Positions 30,935-40,254 of a stretch of DNA of 64,000 bases are shown one piece after another. This DNA is from an uncultured Lachnospiraceae bacterium (lineage in GTDB: Bacteria > Bacillota > Clostridia > Lachnospirales > Lachnospiraceae). The translations under genes and the position numbers were made by a program. The notes under the pieces are model-generated. The model saw nothing but the letters and a program-made list of their open reading frames with translations, was not told the DNA's origin and did not search any database. The number at the start of each line of letters is the position of its first letter. Position 1 is the first letter of the stretch. Where the stretch lies: positions 62,001 through 126,000 of the forward strand of contig CANQTF010000006.1 in NCBI GenBank assembly GCA_947626745.1, in the 5' to 3' direction.

Positions 30935-32749
30935 TCAGATCGCATTGCCCGCAAACTGCGTCATGTACAGCTCATAGTATTTGCCCTGCGCTGCGATCAG
31001 CTCCTCATGATTGCCGGCCTCTATGATCCTGCCCCGATCCATGACCACGATATAGTCCGCGTCCCGGATCGTTGACAGGCGGTGCGCTATGATAAGGCTG
31101 GTCCGGTTTTCCATCAATTTTACCATAGCGTCTTGGATCCGCTTCTCCGTGCGGGTATCCACGTTGGAGGTCGCCTCGTCAAGGATCAGGATCTTGGGCT
31201 GTGCCAGAAACGCCCGCGCAATGGCCAAAAGCTGCCTCTGCCCCTGCGAGAGATTGCAGCCCTCCCCCGCGAGCACCGTGTCATAGCCGTCCTGCAGCCG
31301 CATGATCATATCGTGGCAGTTGCTCATACGGGCCGCCTCTTCCATCTGCTCGTCCGTCGCATCCTGTCTCCCGTATTTCAGGTTGTTCCGCACCGTGTCG
31401 GCAAAGAGCACCGTGTCCTGCAGCACAATGGCGGTGTTCTCCCGAAGCGACTTACAGTCGATATCCCTGATGTTGACCCCGTCTATCAGGATCTCGCCGC
31501 TGTCCGCGTCATAGAAGCGCATCAGCAGATTCACCACCGTCGTCTTGCCGCTGCCCGTCGCGCCGACGAGAGCGATCTTATGCCCTGCCCGCACCTCCAG
31601 CTCAAAGCCGTGCAGCACCTGCTGCCCGGGAATATAGGAGAAATCGACGTTACGGAAATGAATGACGCCCTTCGCCCGCTCCATGTCCCCGCGGCCCGAC
31701 TTATCTTCCCTCGGCTGGTCGATGATCGCGAACACTCTCTCGGCGCCGGCGATCGCCGTCTGGATCTGCCCGTAGATCTGTGCGATCTCGTCGATCGGTC
31801 TCCCGAACTGCTTCGCATAGACGATGAACGCCGAGATCACGCCGATAGAGATCACGCCGCGCACCGCAAAGTAGCCGCCGAAAGCCGCGATGATCACAAA
31901 CCCTGCGTTGTTGATGACATTCATCACGGGGCCCATCGAACCGCCGAGGATCTCCGCAAAAATGCCGGCCTTCGTCAACTCGTCGGCCGTCTCGTTGAAC
32001 GACGCGATGACAGCTTCCTGTTTTCCGTACGCCGCCACCGTCCTGCAGCCGCCGATCATCTCCTCCACCGTGCCGTTCAGCGTTCCCAGAAGCGCCTGGC
32101 GCTTGCGGTAAAAGGTCCGCATCGCGCCTGACAAAAACTTGGTAGCCGCAACCGTCAGGATCACGGTGGTGCAGGACAGAAGCGCCAGAGGCGGACAGAG
32201 CCACAGCATCATCGCCACCGTGCCGATCACCGTCAGCACGCCGGAGAAAAGGGAACTCAGGGACTGCGATACCGTGTTCGAGATATTCTCCACGTCGTTC
32301 GTCATGCGGCTCATGATATCCCCGTGGGAATGCCGGTCTATATAGCCGACAGGAAGATTGACCACGCAGTCGAACAGATCTTCCCGCATACGCTTCACCA
32401 CCCGCTGGCTCAGGATCGCGCTCTCCCGGCTCTGCAGAAACGTGCCGACGCTCTGCACTGCATACACCGCCAGCATGGTGAGCAGCACCGCCGGAAGCGC
32501 CCCGAATTCCCGCTCGGAAATGCTGTCTATGGCATCGCTCTGCAGCTTGGGCGCATAGACGGAGGCAGCCACCACAACGAACACCACCGCCAGAAGGAAG
32601 AACACCGTCCTGCGCTCCCCGGCGAAATATTTCACCAGACGGCGCAGCGTCTTCCCGCCCTCCTTGGGCTTCTCCACCTGCCTGTTACGCGGTCCGCGCA
32701 TGCCGGGCAATTTATAATTACTCATAGACTGTTCTCTTGTTTCGGCCAT
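30935..32749 (-). CDS. ABC exporter half-transporter, subunit 2 (catalytic type)
   Basis: A 604-residue fusion of six membrane helices (about 50-335) and an ATPase. Walker A is GATGSGKTTV, the signature NLSQGQRQ, Walker B LILDEATSNVD with the catalytic glutamate present. The first ~40 residues are a basic Pro-rich extension. It begins three bases after the stop of the other half-transporter and forms a heterodimer with it by inference, as in LmrCD/BmrCD-type multidrug exporters. Confidence 0.94.
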   Translation of the reverse strand: MAETREQSMSNYKLPGMRGPRNRQVEKPKEGGKTLRRLVKYFAGERRTVFFLLAVVFVVVAASVYAPKLQSDAIDSISEREFGALPAVLLTMLAVYAVQSVGTFLQSRESAILSQRVVKRMREDLFDCVVNLPVGYIDRHSHGDIMSRMTNDVENISNTVSQSLSSLFSGVLTVIGTVAMMLWLCPPLALLSCTTVILTVAATKFLSGAMRTFYRKRQALLGTLNGTVEEMIGGCRTVAAYGKQEAVIASFNETADELTKAGIFAEILGGSMGPVMNVINNAGFVIIAAFGGYFAVRGVISIGVISAFIVYAKQFGRPIDEIAQIYGQIQTAIAGAERVFAIIDQPREDKSGRGDMERAKGVIHFRNVDFSYIPGQQVLHGFELEVRAGHKIALVGATGSGKTTVVNLLMRFYDADSGEILIDGVNIRDIDCKSLRENTAIVLQDTVLFADTVRNNLKYGRQDATDEQMEEAARMSNCHDMIMRLQDGYDTVLAGEGCNLSQGQRQLLAIARAFLAQPKILILDEATSNVDTRTEKRIQDAMVKLMENRTSLIIAHRLSTIRDADYIVVMDRGRIIEAGNHEELIAAQGKYYELYMTQFAGNAI

Positions 32750-32752
32750 GAT

Positions 32753-34477
32753 CTACCTCTTGAGCTGAGAGTCACAGATATCCCTGTATATCTCGCTGCT
32801 TTCCATCAGTTCCGCATGACTGCCGCACGCCGCCAGTCTGCCGTTCTCGATCACCGCGATGCGGTCCGCATCTTTCACCGAGGCGATACGCTGGGCGATA
32901 ATGATCTTGGTCACGCCGGCATACTCGCGCCGCAGCGCCTCATACAGCCCCGCTTCCGTCTTCAGATCGAGTGCGCTCGTGGTATCGTCGAATATCAGGA
33001 TCTCCGCATCCTTTAAGATCGCCCTTGCGATAGCGACGCGCTGCTTCTGCCCGCCGGACAGGCTGTGCCCGCCCTGTGTCACCTGCGTGTCGAACCCGTC
33101 CTCTTTTTCTTCAATAAACGCAAGCGCCTGTGCGGCCTCGGCGGCATGCCTGAGCTTTTCCTCCCCGGCTGCCGGATCGCCCCAGGCGATGTTTTCCCGT
33201 ATGGAAGCGCTGAAGATCTCGCTCTTCTGCAGCGCTATGGCTATTTTATCCCGCAGACCGCGCAGCGTGTATTCCCGCACATCGACGTCATCCACCAGAA
33301 CCTGCCCCTCCGTCGCGTCATAAAAGCGCGGGATCAGGCTGACCAGCGTGGATTTGCCGCAGCCGGTGGCGCCCAGGATGCCGAATGTCTCTCCGGGCCG
33401 GATCGTCAGATCCAGATGCGAAAGCACCCGCTCCCCGCCCATGCCCGGATAGGAGAACGATACGTCGCGGAATTCCACCTTGCCCCTGACGGCGGTATTT
33501 CCCGCAAATGTGCCGTCCGCGATCGCCGGCTCGCAGTCGAGCACCTCCCTGACCCGTCTGCCGCTCGCCACGCCTCTGGATACCGTCTGAAATATCATAT
33601 TCACGCGCATCACGGCGTTCAGTATCTGTGATATGTAAGTGACTGCCGCCATCACATCGCCCGGCGTGACATTTCCGGCCTCCACCCGTATCGCGCCGAC
33701 CTTGATGACGGCCACAACGGACACGTTCAAAATGATGTTCATGATAGGCGTCATGTAGGAAAACAGCAGAAGCACCCGAAGCTGCGTGTCGGTCAGTCCG
33801 TCGTTGGCGCGGCCGAAGCGCTCCTTCTCGTACTCCTCCCGCACATATGCCTTGACGACCCGCGTACCCGACACGTTCTCCTGCATCACATTGTTCAGCC
33901 TGTCCAGCTTATCCTGCAGCACGGTGAACATGGGATTGGCCCTGCCGATGAAGAAGATGACGCAGATGACGATGAGCGGCATCGCGCACGCCACTACCAC
34001 GCCGAAATGCAGATCCAGCGAGAGCATACAGACGATGCCGCCCGCAAAGAGAAGGAAGGTTCTCACAAACCCTCTGATACACTGCGTTACAAGATTCTGG
34101 ATCTGGGTGATATCGTTCGTAACCCTCGTGATCAGAGAGCCGGTGGAGAAGCGGTCCGTCTGGCCGAAAGAAAAATACATGACTTTCCGAAAGGCGTCTT
34201 TGCGGATATCGTTGCCAAAATTCTGGCTGCACAGATTGGCGAACACGCCGGACATAATGCCGCAGAAGCAGCCGAACAGCACAAGACAGACCATGCGAAG
34301 ACCCGTGTACAGGACAAGGGAAACGTCGCCCATGCCGCCGTTCGACAGGCCGAGGACGCCCTCGTCCACGATCCTTCCCATCAGCCGCGGCTGCAGCAGA
34401 TCCATGCTCACCTCGCCGAGCATAAAGAGCGGCGCCAATATAAAAAACAGCCAATATTTTTTCAGATATCTCCACAT
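32753..34477 (-). CDS. ABC exporter half-transporter, subunit 1 (degenerate ATP site)
   Basis: A 574-residue fusion of six membrane helices and an ATPase. Walker A is GATGCGKST, the signature LSGGQKQR, and Walker B reads LIFDDTTSALD, with Asp replacing the catalytic glutamate. In heterodimeric exporters one site is normally impaired in this way, while its partner (downstream here) keeps the Glu. Together they would export drugs, peptides or lipids. No regulator is adjacent. Confidence 0.94.
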   Translation of the reverse strand: MWRYLKKYWLFFILAPLFMLGEVSMDLLQPRLMGRIVDEGVLGLSNGGMGDVSLVLYTGLRMVCLVLFGCFCGIMSGVFANLCSQNFGNDIRKDAFRKVMYFSFGQTDRFSTGSLITRVTNDITQIQNLVTQCIRGFVRTFLLFAGGIVCMLSLDLHFGVVVACAMPLIVICVIFFIGRANPMFTVLQDKLDRLNNVMQENVSGTRVVKAYVREEYEKERFGRANDGLTDTQLRVLLLFSYMTPIMNIILNVSVVAVIKVGAIRVEAGNVTPGDVMAAVTYISQILNAVMRVNMIFQTVSRGVASGRRVREVLDCEPAIADGTFAGNTAVRGKVEFRDVSFSYPGMGGERVLSHLDLTIRPGETFGILGATGCGKSTLVSLIPRFYDATEGQVLVDDVDVREYTLRGLRDKIAIALQKSEIFSASIRENIAWGDPAAGEEKLRHAAEAAQALAFIEEKEDGFDTQVTQGGHSLSGGQKQRVAIARAILKDAEILIFDDTTSALDLKTEAGLYEALRREYAGVTKIIIAQRIASVKDADRIAVIENGRLAACGSHAELMESSEIYRDICDSQLKR

Positions 34478-34534
34478 AGCTTCTTACTCTCTCAACGATC
34501 ATGACACGGGTGATCCGCGCGGCCGGCTGTCGGA

Positions 34535-35128
34535 CTATACGTCGATCTCGAACACATACTTTTCATAGGCGTTGATGACCTGCGTCTCCTTGTATGTGGA
34601 CAGCCGCGGAAATCTCCCGTAATTCAGGTGTACGTGCCCGTGAATGAAGTAGGCTGGCCTGTATTTGTCAAGCAGCTCGCAGAATACCCGAAAGCCCCGG
34701 TGGGGCAGGTGTTCCTGATCGTTGACGTGATAGGCCGGCGCATGGGTCAGCAGGATATCAAAGCCCTTGTGATACTTCAGCTTCCACCAGAGTCTGCGCA
34801 CACGTCTGCGCATCTGCGCCTCGGTGTACTGATGACGTCCGGGCTTGTAGCGCATGGAGCCGCCAAGCCCAAGGATGCGCACCCCGTTGTGGACGTAGAT
34901 CTGATCCTCGATGCAGATGCAGCCGTCCGGCGGCACTTCCTCGTACCTGTCATCATGGTTGCCGTGTACATACAGGATCGGCACCGTGGTAAAAGTTGCC
35001 AGAAACGACAGATACTGCGGTTTCAGATCGCCGCAGGAAAGGATCAGATCGATCCCTTCCAGATAACTTTTGTCAAAGTAATCCCACAACAGCTTGGACT
35101 CCTCGTCCGCTATCGCCATAATCTTCAT
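34535..35128 (-). CDS. Calcineurin-like metallophosphoesterase
   Basis: A 197-residue cytoplasmic phosphoesterase. The metal-binding motifs are ILSCGDLKPQYL, YVHGNHDDR, LLTHAPAYH and FIHGHVHLN. The first motif (usually DxH) reads AIADEES, so one typical ligand position is altered. It lies between the BMP fusion gene and the exporter pair with gaps of about 60 bases. Substrate unknown. Confidence 0.9.
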   Translation of the reverse strand: MKIMAIADEESKLLWDYFDKSYLEGIDLILSCGDLKPQYLSFLATFTTVPILYVHGNHDDRYEEVPPDGCICIEDQIYVHNGVRILGLGGSMRYKPGRHQYTEAQMRRRVRRLWWKLKYHKGFDILLTHAPAYHVNDQEHLPHRGFRVFCELLDKYRPAYFIHGHVHLNYGRFPRLSTYKETQVINAYEKYVFEIDV

Positions 35129-35190
35129 CGGATATTCCCCTTATCCCCATAGCAATTTCTACACTTCTCCGTTTTATCCCGTGGGGGCCG

Positions 35191-37125
35191 TCACACATCC
35201 GCCTGCTCCTTGTTCACGCCCTGCATCCTGACCACTGACTGCGCCTCCGGCGTCAGCTCCGCGATCGCCGGGATACTGCCTTCCACATTGTCCACGAGCC
35301 AGTCCATCGTAATGATATCCTGAGGCATCATGAACTGCTCCGCCTCGTTCCTGATGCTGCCGTCCTGTGCAGCGATCTCCCCGTAGAAGGGCACGAGCGT
35401 CTCTGAGCAGATATTGTTGCGCAGCAGATTCGTCAGCCGTTTTGTGCTCTTCGGCAGATCCTGCGAGCAGATCAGATCGACTACGCCCGCCGACAGCCCC
35501 CACCAGTAGTTGATGGCGCGGCTGCCCGCAGCGGCATCGTTGTCCTTCCACGTACCGTTCAGCACGATCCGCACGATCTTCTCGTACAGCTTGCCCCAGT
35601 GCCACGTCGTCATCGCCAGATTGTCCGGCTTATCCCCGCCGACGCGGTACAGCCCGAACCGTCTGGAAGAATCGTTCGGCACCGCCATGTCCCTGTCCAT
35701 GATATAGTTGATGTCCGGATCGTCCGTGATCCGCACGGGCCTGTCTTTCAGTGTGCTCCAGTCCAGACAGATCCTCGCGTCCGGATTGACCATCCTCGCG
35801 CCCAGCGCAAAAGCATTGATGTTCGCCGCCATGCCGTAGATCGGATAGTCCGCGATGTAGCCGATCTTGTTGGTGTTGGTCATGGAGCCGGCGATCGCCC
35901 CCGCGAGGAACTTTGCCTCATACATCCGCGCATAGTATGTCCGCAGCGTCGGGTGCGAAGTGTTCAGCGAACAGTTCAGTATCTTCACGTCCTGATGATT
36001 CGCCGCGATCTTCAGGCTGGCGGGTATCATCACGGGCGACGTGGTAAAGAGCAGATTGTAGCCGTCCGCGATAGCCTGTTCCATGGTCTCCAAGTCGTCT
36101 GTGCCGGGCAGGACATTCTCAAACGCCTTCGTCTCCACCTGGCCGGGAAATACATTTTCCAGGTACAGGCGGCCCAGCTCGTGTCCGTAAGCCCACTTGG
36201 AGGTCCTGTGGTTCTTTTCATAGAAAAAGGCGATCTTGACGCGGCCCGCATTGTCCGGCAGGATCAGGTTCAGCAAATTCTTGTACAGATTCTTGGAATC
36301 CTTCTCCTTGGGCGGCTCCATCAGCAGCTCGATCGACTTCTCTTCCGTCAGCACCACGAACTCATCCCAGATCGTCGTCAGATCCTTCTTGAAGTCCTGC
36401 ACGCTCTTCTGCTTCATCTCCTGATAGCCGAACACGGTCATATACGCCAGAAGCGCGTCGCCGACGGTGATCGGCAGCTTGCCGCCGCCCTTGGCGTCAA
36501 AGGCCTTGCGGAAGCGCGCATACAGGGAATAAAATTCCAGCCTGTCGTCCGACGTCCACTGCTGCCCCTTGGCCGTTCCCGTCAGCTTCAAAAATTCCGC
36601 AAACCTGCCCTTCTCGCTGAAATAGACGACGTTCATCTGCGTGATCTCATAGAAATCCAAGAACTCATAGTAGATCTCATTCTCCTTGGAATTCGACCGC
36701 TTCGGCACGACGCGGATCACGCTGCACGGCACGCTGTAAGCATCCAGATATTTCAGGACGCTGACACGCTTGTTGCCCTCCAGCACATAGAAACGATTCA
36801 TGAACTCGTAGACCTTGACGGGATCGCGCAGTCCCTCTTCCTGCAGGGACGTACACAGACGTATCCATTTGCCCGCGAACTCCGACTGCGGATCCAGCAG
36901 CGGCATGAAATTCGACGCGAACGCATTGGTACGCCCGCGCGTCCTCGTGCCGACGATCAACTCCAGCGGGATCTCGCACGTCCCGATGCTCACTTCATAT
37001 TCCACCTGCACAAAGGACAGGATCTCATCGAGCGCCGGCAGATAGGGATAATCGCCCTTCTGCACATGCGCCCGGTACTCTTTCTGCGCTATCTTCAAAG
37101 CTGCACTGTATTCATCGTATGACAT
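35191..37125 (-). CDS. ParB-like/BMP-family fusion protein without signal peptide
   Basis: A 644-residue protein. Residues about 40-160 resemble a ParB-like nuclease/sulfiredoxin fold (PLELIVGTRTRGR, RFYVLEGNKRVSVLKYLDA). From about 290, beginning RVKIAFFYEKN, the sequence matches the Med/BMP periplasmic-binding fold (YNLLFTTSPVM, YYARMYEAKFLAGAIAG, IGYIADYPIYG, DWSTLKDRP). BMP proteins usually are exported lipoproteins that bind nucleosides, or cytoplasmic Med-type regulators. No signal peptide, lipobox or membrane helix is present, so this one should be cytoplasmic. AAGGAG precedes the ATG. Function unknown. Confidence 0.82.
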   Translation of the reverse strand: MSYDEYSAALKIAQKEYRAHVQKGDYPYLPALDEILSFVQVEYEVSIGTCEIPLELIVGTRTRGRTNAFASNFMPLLDPQSEFAGKWIRLCTSLQEEGLRDPVKVYEFMNRFYVLEGNKRVSVLKYLDAYSVPCSVIRVVPKRSNSKENEIYYEFLDFYEITQMNVVYFSEKGRFAEFLKLTGTAKGQQWTSDDRLEFYSLYARFRKAFDAKGGGKLPITVGDALLAYMTVFGYQEMKQKSVQDFKKDLTTIWDEFVVLTEEKSIELLMEPPKEKDSKNLYKNLLNLILPDNAGRVKIAFFYEKNHRTSKWAYGHELGRLYLENVFPGQVETKAFENVLPGTDDLETMEQAIADGYNLLFTTSPVMIPASLKIAANHQDVKILNCSLNTSHPTLRTYYARMYEAKFLAGAIAGSMTNTNKIGYIADYPIYGMAANINAFALGARMVNPDARICLDWSTLKDRPVRITDDPDINYIMDRDMAVPNDSSRRFGLYRVGGDKPDNLAMTTWHWGKLYEKIVRIVLNGTWKDNDAAAGSRAINYWWGLSAGVVDLICSQDLPKSTKRLTNLLRNNICSETLVPFYGEIAAQDGSIRNEAEQFMMPQDIITMDWLVDNVEGSIPAIAELTPEAQSVVRMQGVNKEQADV

Positions 37126-37211
37126 AGCCCATCACTCCTTCTTATATACCTATCCCGATACTCCCCTGCCGCACATACGCATTGATCTGCGGTCACGGCA
37201 TTCTTGCGCTC

Positions 37212-37240
37212 ACTATATCATATGCGGCCAAAATATGCAA
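37212..37240 (-). promoter_or_regulatory. Promoter of the ParB-like/BMP fusion gene
   Basis: TTGCAT (37235-37240) and TATAGT (37212-37217) on the minus strand, spacer 17 bp. Confidence 0.65.
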
Positions 37241-37319
37241 ATGCCGTTATGCCCATCCGGCGGCCGTTCCTCTCGTCTTCGGCCATACGACGCAGCGTTC
37301 CCGCGCGGCCCCTGCGTTA

Positions 37320-37348
37320 TTGACATCGCCCGTCAAAACTCCTATACT
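37320..37348 (+). promoter_or_regulatory. argC: Promoter of argC
   Basis: Consensus TTGACA (37320-37325) and TATACT (37343-37348) with a 17-bp spacer, 70 bases before the start codon. No clear ArgR box was seen. Confidence 0.85.
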
Positions 37349-37417
37349 GGAATGACAGCATACACGGCGAAAGCCGCTGTGCCGCTCTACGATAAATGAC
37401 CGAAACGGAGATGCAGT

Positions 37418-38365
37418 ATGAAGACGAAAGTATTTATAGACGGAAGCGAAGGAACGACAGGCTTAAGGATCCACGAGAGGTTTCGCGGGCGCGACGATAT
37501 CGAGCTGCTCACGATCCCGTCGGAGCGCAGAAAAGACATCGACGAGCGCAGACGCCTCATCAACGCGTCGGACATCACGTTCACCTGTCTGCCGGACGCT
37601 GCGGCGATCGAGTCCGTGTCCCTCGCAGAAAACGACCGCGTGCGGATCATCGACCCCTCCACGGCGCACCGCACCGAGCCCGGCTGGGCCTACGGTTTCC
37701 CGGAGCTGGCAGACAGCTTCAGGGCCGCGATCAGAGACGGCAAGCGCGTGGCCGTGCCCGGCTGCCATGCCACCGGCTTCATCTCGCTGGTATACCCGCT
37801 CGTCGCGGAAGGCATACTGCCCGCGGACTATCCGGTCTCCGCGTTCTCCATCACGGGATACAGCGGCGCCGGCAAAAAGGTGATCGCGGACTACGAGTCC
37901 GAAGACCGCCCGAAAGAGTATGATGCACCCAGAGAATACGCTCTGAGCCAACAGCACAAGCACCTAAAGGAAATGAAAAAGATCACCGGATTGGAGAAAG
38001 CGCCGCTATTCTCTCCCATAATAGCAGACTATTACAGCGGAATGGTCGTATCCGTGCCGCTCTACGCAGAATATTTAAAAGCCTCTCCGACGCCGGAGAG
38101 GCTGCAGGAATTCTATTCGGATCACTATGCGGGCGAACGCTTTATCCGCGTGATGCCTTTCGGGGCGGAAGCCGAAACGGGCGGCTTCCTCGGCGGCAAC
38201 AACCGCTCCGGCTGGGACGGTCTGGAGATCTACGTGACCGGCAATCCCGACAGGCTGCTCCTGTCCGCACGCTTCGACAATCTCGGCAAAGGCGCGTCAG
38301 GCGCCGCGATCCAGTGCCTGAACATCATGCTCGGCTGCGACGAGACGAAAGGGCTGCAGTTATAA
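37418..38365 (+). CDS. argC: N-acetyl-gamma-glutamyl-phosphate reductase, type 2
   Basis: Third step of arginine synthesis: NADPH-dependent reduction of N-acetylglutamyl phosphate. The 315-residue length and the N-terminal GSEGTTGLRIHERF identify the shorter ArgC type 2. The catalytic Cys is in VPGCHATGF, and the conserved His lies in the HLKEM region. CGGAG lies before the ATG. It is a lone arg gene, transcribed against the surrounding genes. Its stop overlaps by six bases the stop of the convergent diguanylate cyclase gene. Confidence 0.95.
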   Translation: MKTKVFIDGSEGTTGLRIHERFRGRDDIELLTIPSERRKDIDERRRLINASDITFTCLPDAAAIESVSLAENDRVRIIDPSTAHRTEPGWAYGFPELADSFRAAIRDGKRVAVPGCHATGFISLVYPLVAEGILPADYPVSAFSITGYSGAGKKVIADYESEDRPKEYDAPREYALSQQHKHLKEMKKITGLEKAPLFSPIIADYYSGMVVSVPLYAEYLKASPTPERLQEFYSDHYAGERFIRVMPFGAEAETGGFLGGNNRSGWDGLEIYVTGNPDRLLLSARFDNLGKGASGAAIQCLNIMLGCDETKGLQL

Positions 38366-40126
38366 CATAGACGTGGACAGTTCCACGATCTTACCCACAA
38401 GGGCAAGGAGCACCTTATCCTCTTCGGACCACATCTGCCGCCTCGACGACTTCGCAAAGATCAGGTATCCGCGGTGTTTGCAAGACGGCGAATACTGATA
38501 GAAGAGCACGGACTCCACGCCCTCGTTTTTGAGTTTGTTGTAAAGCGTCTCCGTCTTGCTCTCCAGACTGGCGATCACGTGGATCACCAGCGTATTGTTT
38601 TCATCAAAGCTGTCCAAGAAGCCGGCTTCCGGGGAACAGAATACAGGATCCTGAATGCCGGAACGGTATCCCTGATGATCCCAGATGCACGCGCTGCTGT
38701 TGGCGAAGCGCTCCCCGCTTACGACCACGATCTCGTCGAGGTTGAAGCACGCGCCTACCGACGTAATCACCTGTTCAAAGGTCATGACGCGGCGCATCAG
38801 GAACTGCTCCGCGAGCTGCTGCATGACGCCGCTTCTGTCGCCCTGCACCTTCTGCAGGATATCCTCCGTCATCTTCTGATCCGGATTTAAGAGCGCGCCG
38901 TGTATCTCCGGCACAAAGATCACATAACGGTTCTTGCCCTTGCTCTTCGCTATGTAGAGCATCTTGTCCGCAAGGCTGAATATATCGTCATAGCTCTTGC
39001 CGTTATCGGGATAGACCGCCGCGCCCATGGAACAGGTCACTTTCACGTCTTCCCATTTATGCTGGTATTCCCACTCTATATTGGTGCGGATCGTGCGCAG
39101 CGTGTTGCGCAGCTCCGTCTCGCTCTCCACCTGCGGGAAGATGATCATCATCTCGTCGCCGCCGATCCTGCCGAGGATCCCCCGGTCTCCGAGCGCGGCC
39201 TTGATAATCTCCGCCGTGCGTAACAGCACTTCATCGCCCACCATATGTCCCAAGGTATCGTTGACCGTCTTGAAATTATCCAGATCAAGGATGACGAGAC
39301 ACACCTTGTTGTCGCCGACGGTCATGGCCCTCTTCGCATAGTCCGTGATCGATTTCTTGTTCAGGACAGGAAGTCCCGTATCCCTCACATATTCCGGACC
39401 GGCCTGGGCGCCTCCCTGCCGTTTTGCGGATCGGATACAGCCCAATATCTTCTCGCCGCCGTGTCCTTCGATCAGCTGCGCCCTGAACAGGCAGCGTTCC
39501 ATTTTATTCTCTTCGGAAAAACAGTTTGTGGTGATGTCGTAGGAAAAAGAGGTGCGCTTCAGCTCCAGATCCCTGCACAGTCCCGCGAAAGCGGTCTCGC
39601 TGTCCTGCGCCAGCTTGCCGCCCAGCATTTCCTCCCGCCACTTATCCAGCGATCCGTCAAAGAACGTCAATCGCTGCCCGGCATTGCGCATACAGATCAA
39701 TATATGCTTGTCGGCCGTGTCGTAAGAGAACAGGATACCGTTTAACAGGTCGATATAAGCGCTGTACTCGTCTATCCGGTCTTCCAGCCGTTTCTCGGTA
39801 TCGTCGTCCGGGTCCGTCACATGCATCCGATAGATCGTGACCCCGTCCGCACTCTGCGAGGGATCCGAGAGCATGATGACCGCCCAGCAGTATTCCTGCT
39901 GACCGTCCTCCAGCCGCACCATCACCGCGTTCTTCGGCATGGCTTTCTCCTGCATCTCTCTGACGGCGCTGCGGAACTTCTCCTTGTCGTCCGGGTGGAT
40001 ATATTTGAGAAAAGATGTGAACATATCCCGATTGTCCTGCCCCAAAAACCTGCGCAGGGCCTCATCTTCCGTCTTCAATAACATCTGCGAATCTATTGTA
40101 GCATAACTGTTCGGAACCTTCCCCAT
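38360..40126 (-). CDS. Diguanylate cyclase (GGDEF) with PAS-like and GAF-like regions
   Basis: A 588-residue cytoplasmic protein expected to make cyclic di-GMP. The N-terminal ~120 residues look PAS-like (FTSFLKYIHPDDKEKF). The GGDEF domain (about 270-430) has DLDNFKTVNDTLGHMVGDE and the active loop RIGGDEMMIIF, a Phe-to-Met variant. The inhibitory RxxD site is absent (Gly at both positions). The C-terminal ~150 residues resemble a GAF sensor. A longer frame exists; AAAGGA precedes ATG 40126 (MGKVPNSY). There is no membrane helix. Confidence 0.92.
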   Translation of the reverse strand: MGKVPNSYATIDSQMLLKTEDEALRRFLGQDNRDMFTSFLKYIHPDDKEKFRSAVREMQEKAMPKNAVMVRLEDGQQEYCWAVIMLSDPSQSADGVTIYRMHVTDPDDDTEKRLEDRIDEYSAYIDLLNGILFSYDTADKHILICMRNAGQRLTFFDGSLDKWREEMLGGKLAQDSETAFAGLCRDLELKRTSFSYDITTNCFSEENKMERCLFRAQLIEGHGGEKILGCIRSAKRQGGAQAGPEYVRDTGLPVLNKKSITDYAKRAMTVGDNKVCLVILDLDNFKTVNDTLGHMVGDEVLLRTAEIIKAALGDRGILGRIGGDEMMIIFPQVESETELRNTLRTIRTNIEWEYQHKWEDVKVTCSMGAAVYPDNGKSYDDIFSLADKMLYIAKSKGKNRYVIFVPEIHGALLNPDQKMTEDILQKVQGDRSGVMQQLAEQFLMRRVMTFEQVITSVGACFNLDEIVVVSGERFANSSACIWDHQGYRSGIQDPVFCSPEAGFLDSFDENNTLVIHVIASLESKTETLYNKLKNEGVESVLFYQYSPSCKHRGYLIFAKSSRRQMWSEEDKVLLALVGKIVELSTSML

Positions 40127-40172
40127 AACACAGATCCTTTCTGCACAATGCCGACTGCATGATACTATTTTT

Positions 40173-40201
40173 ATTATACACCAAGAAAGCGTCGCAGGCA
40201 A
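40173..40201 (-). promoter_or_regulatory. Promoter of the diguanylate cyclase gene
   Basis: TTGCCT (40196-40201) and perfect TATAAT (40173-40178) on the minus strand with a 17-bp spacer, and TG one base before the -10 (extended -10). Confidence 0.8.
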
Positions 40202-40208
40202 CTTTATA

Positions 40209-40222
40209 TGTAAACGCTTTCA
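40209..40222. promoter_or_regulatory. Catabolite-response element (cre box)
   Basis: TGTAAACGCTTTCA fits the Gram-positive cre consensus TGWAANCGNTNWCA at every fixed position. It lies seven bases upstream of the -35 box of the diguanylate cyclase promoter and 33 bases after the stop of the keto-deoxygluconate kinase gene. CcpA binding is inferred from the sequence only. Confidence 0.75.
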
Positions 40223-40254
40223 AAACTTTTCGGATATCTTCACAGCAGACCGCG

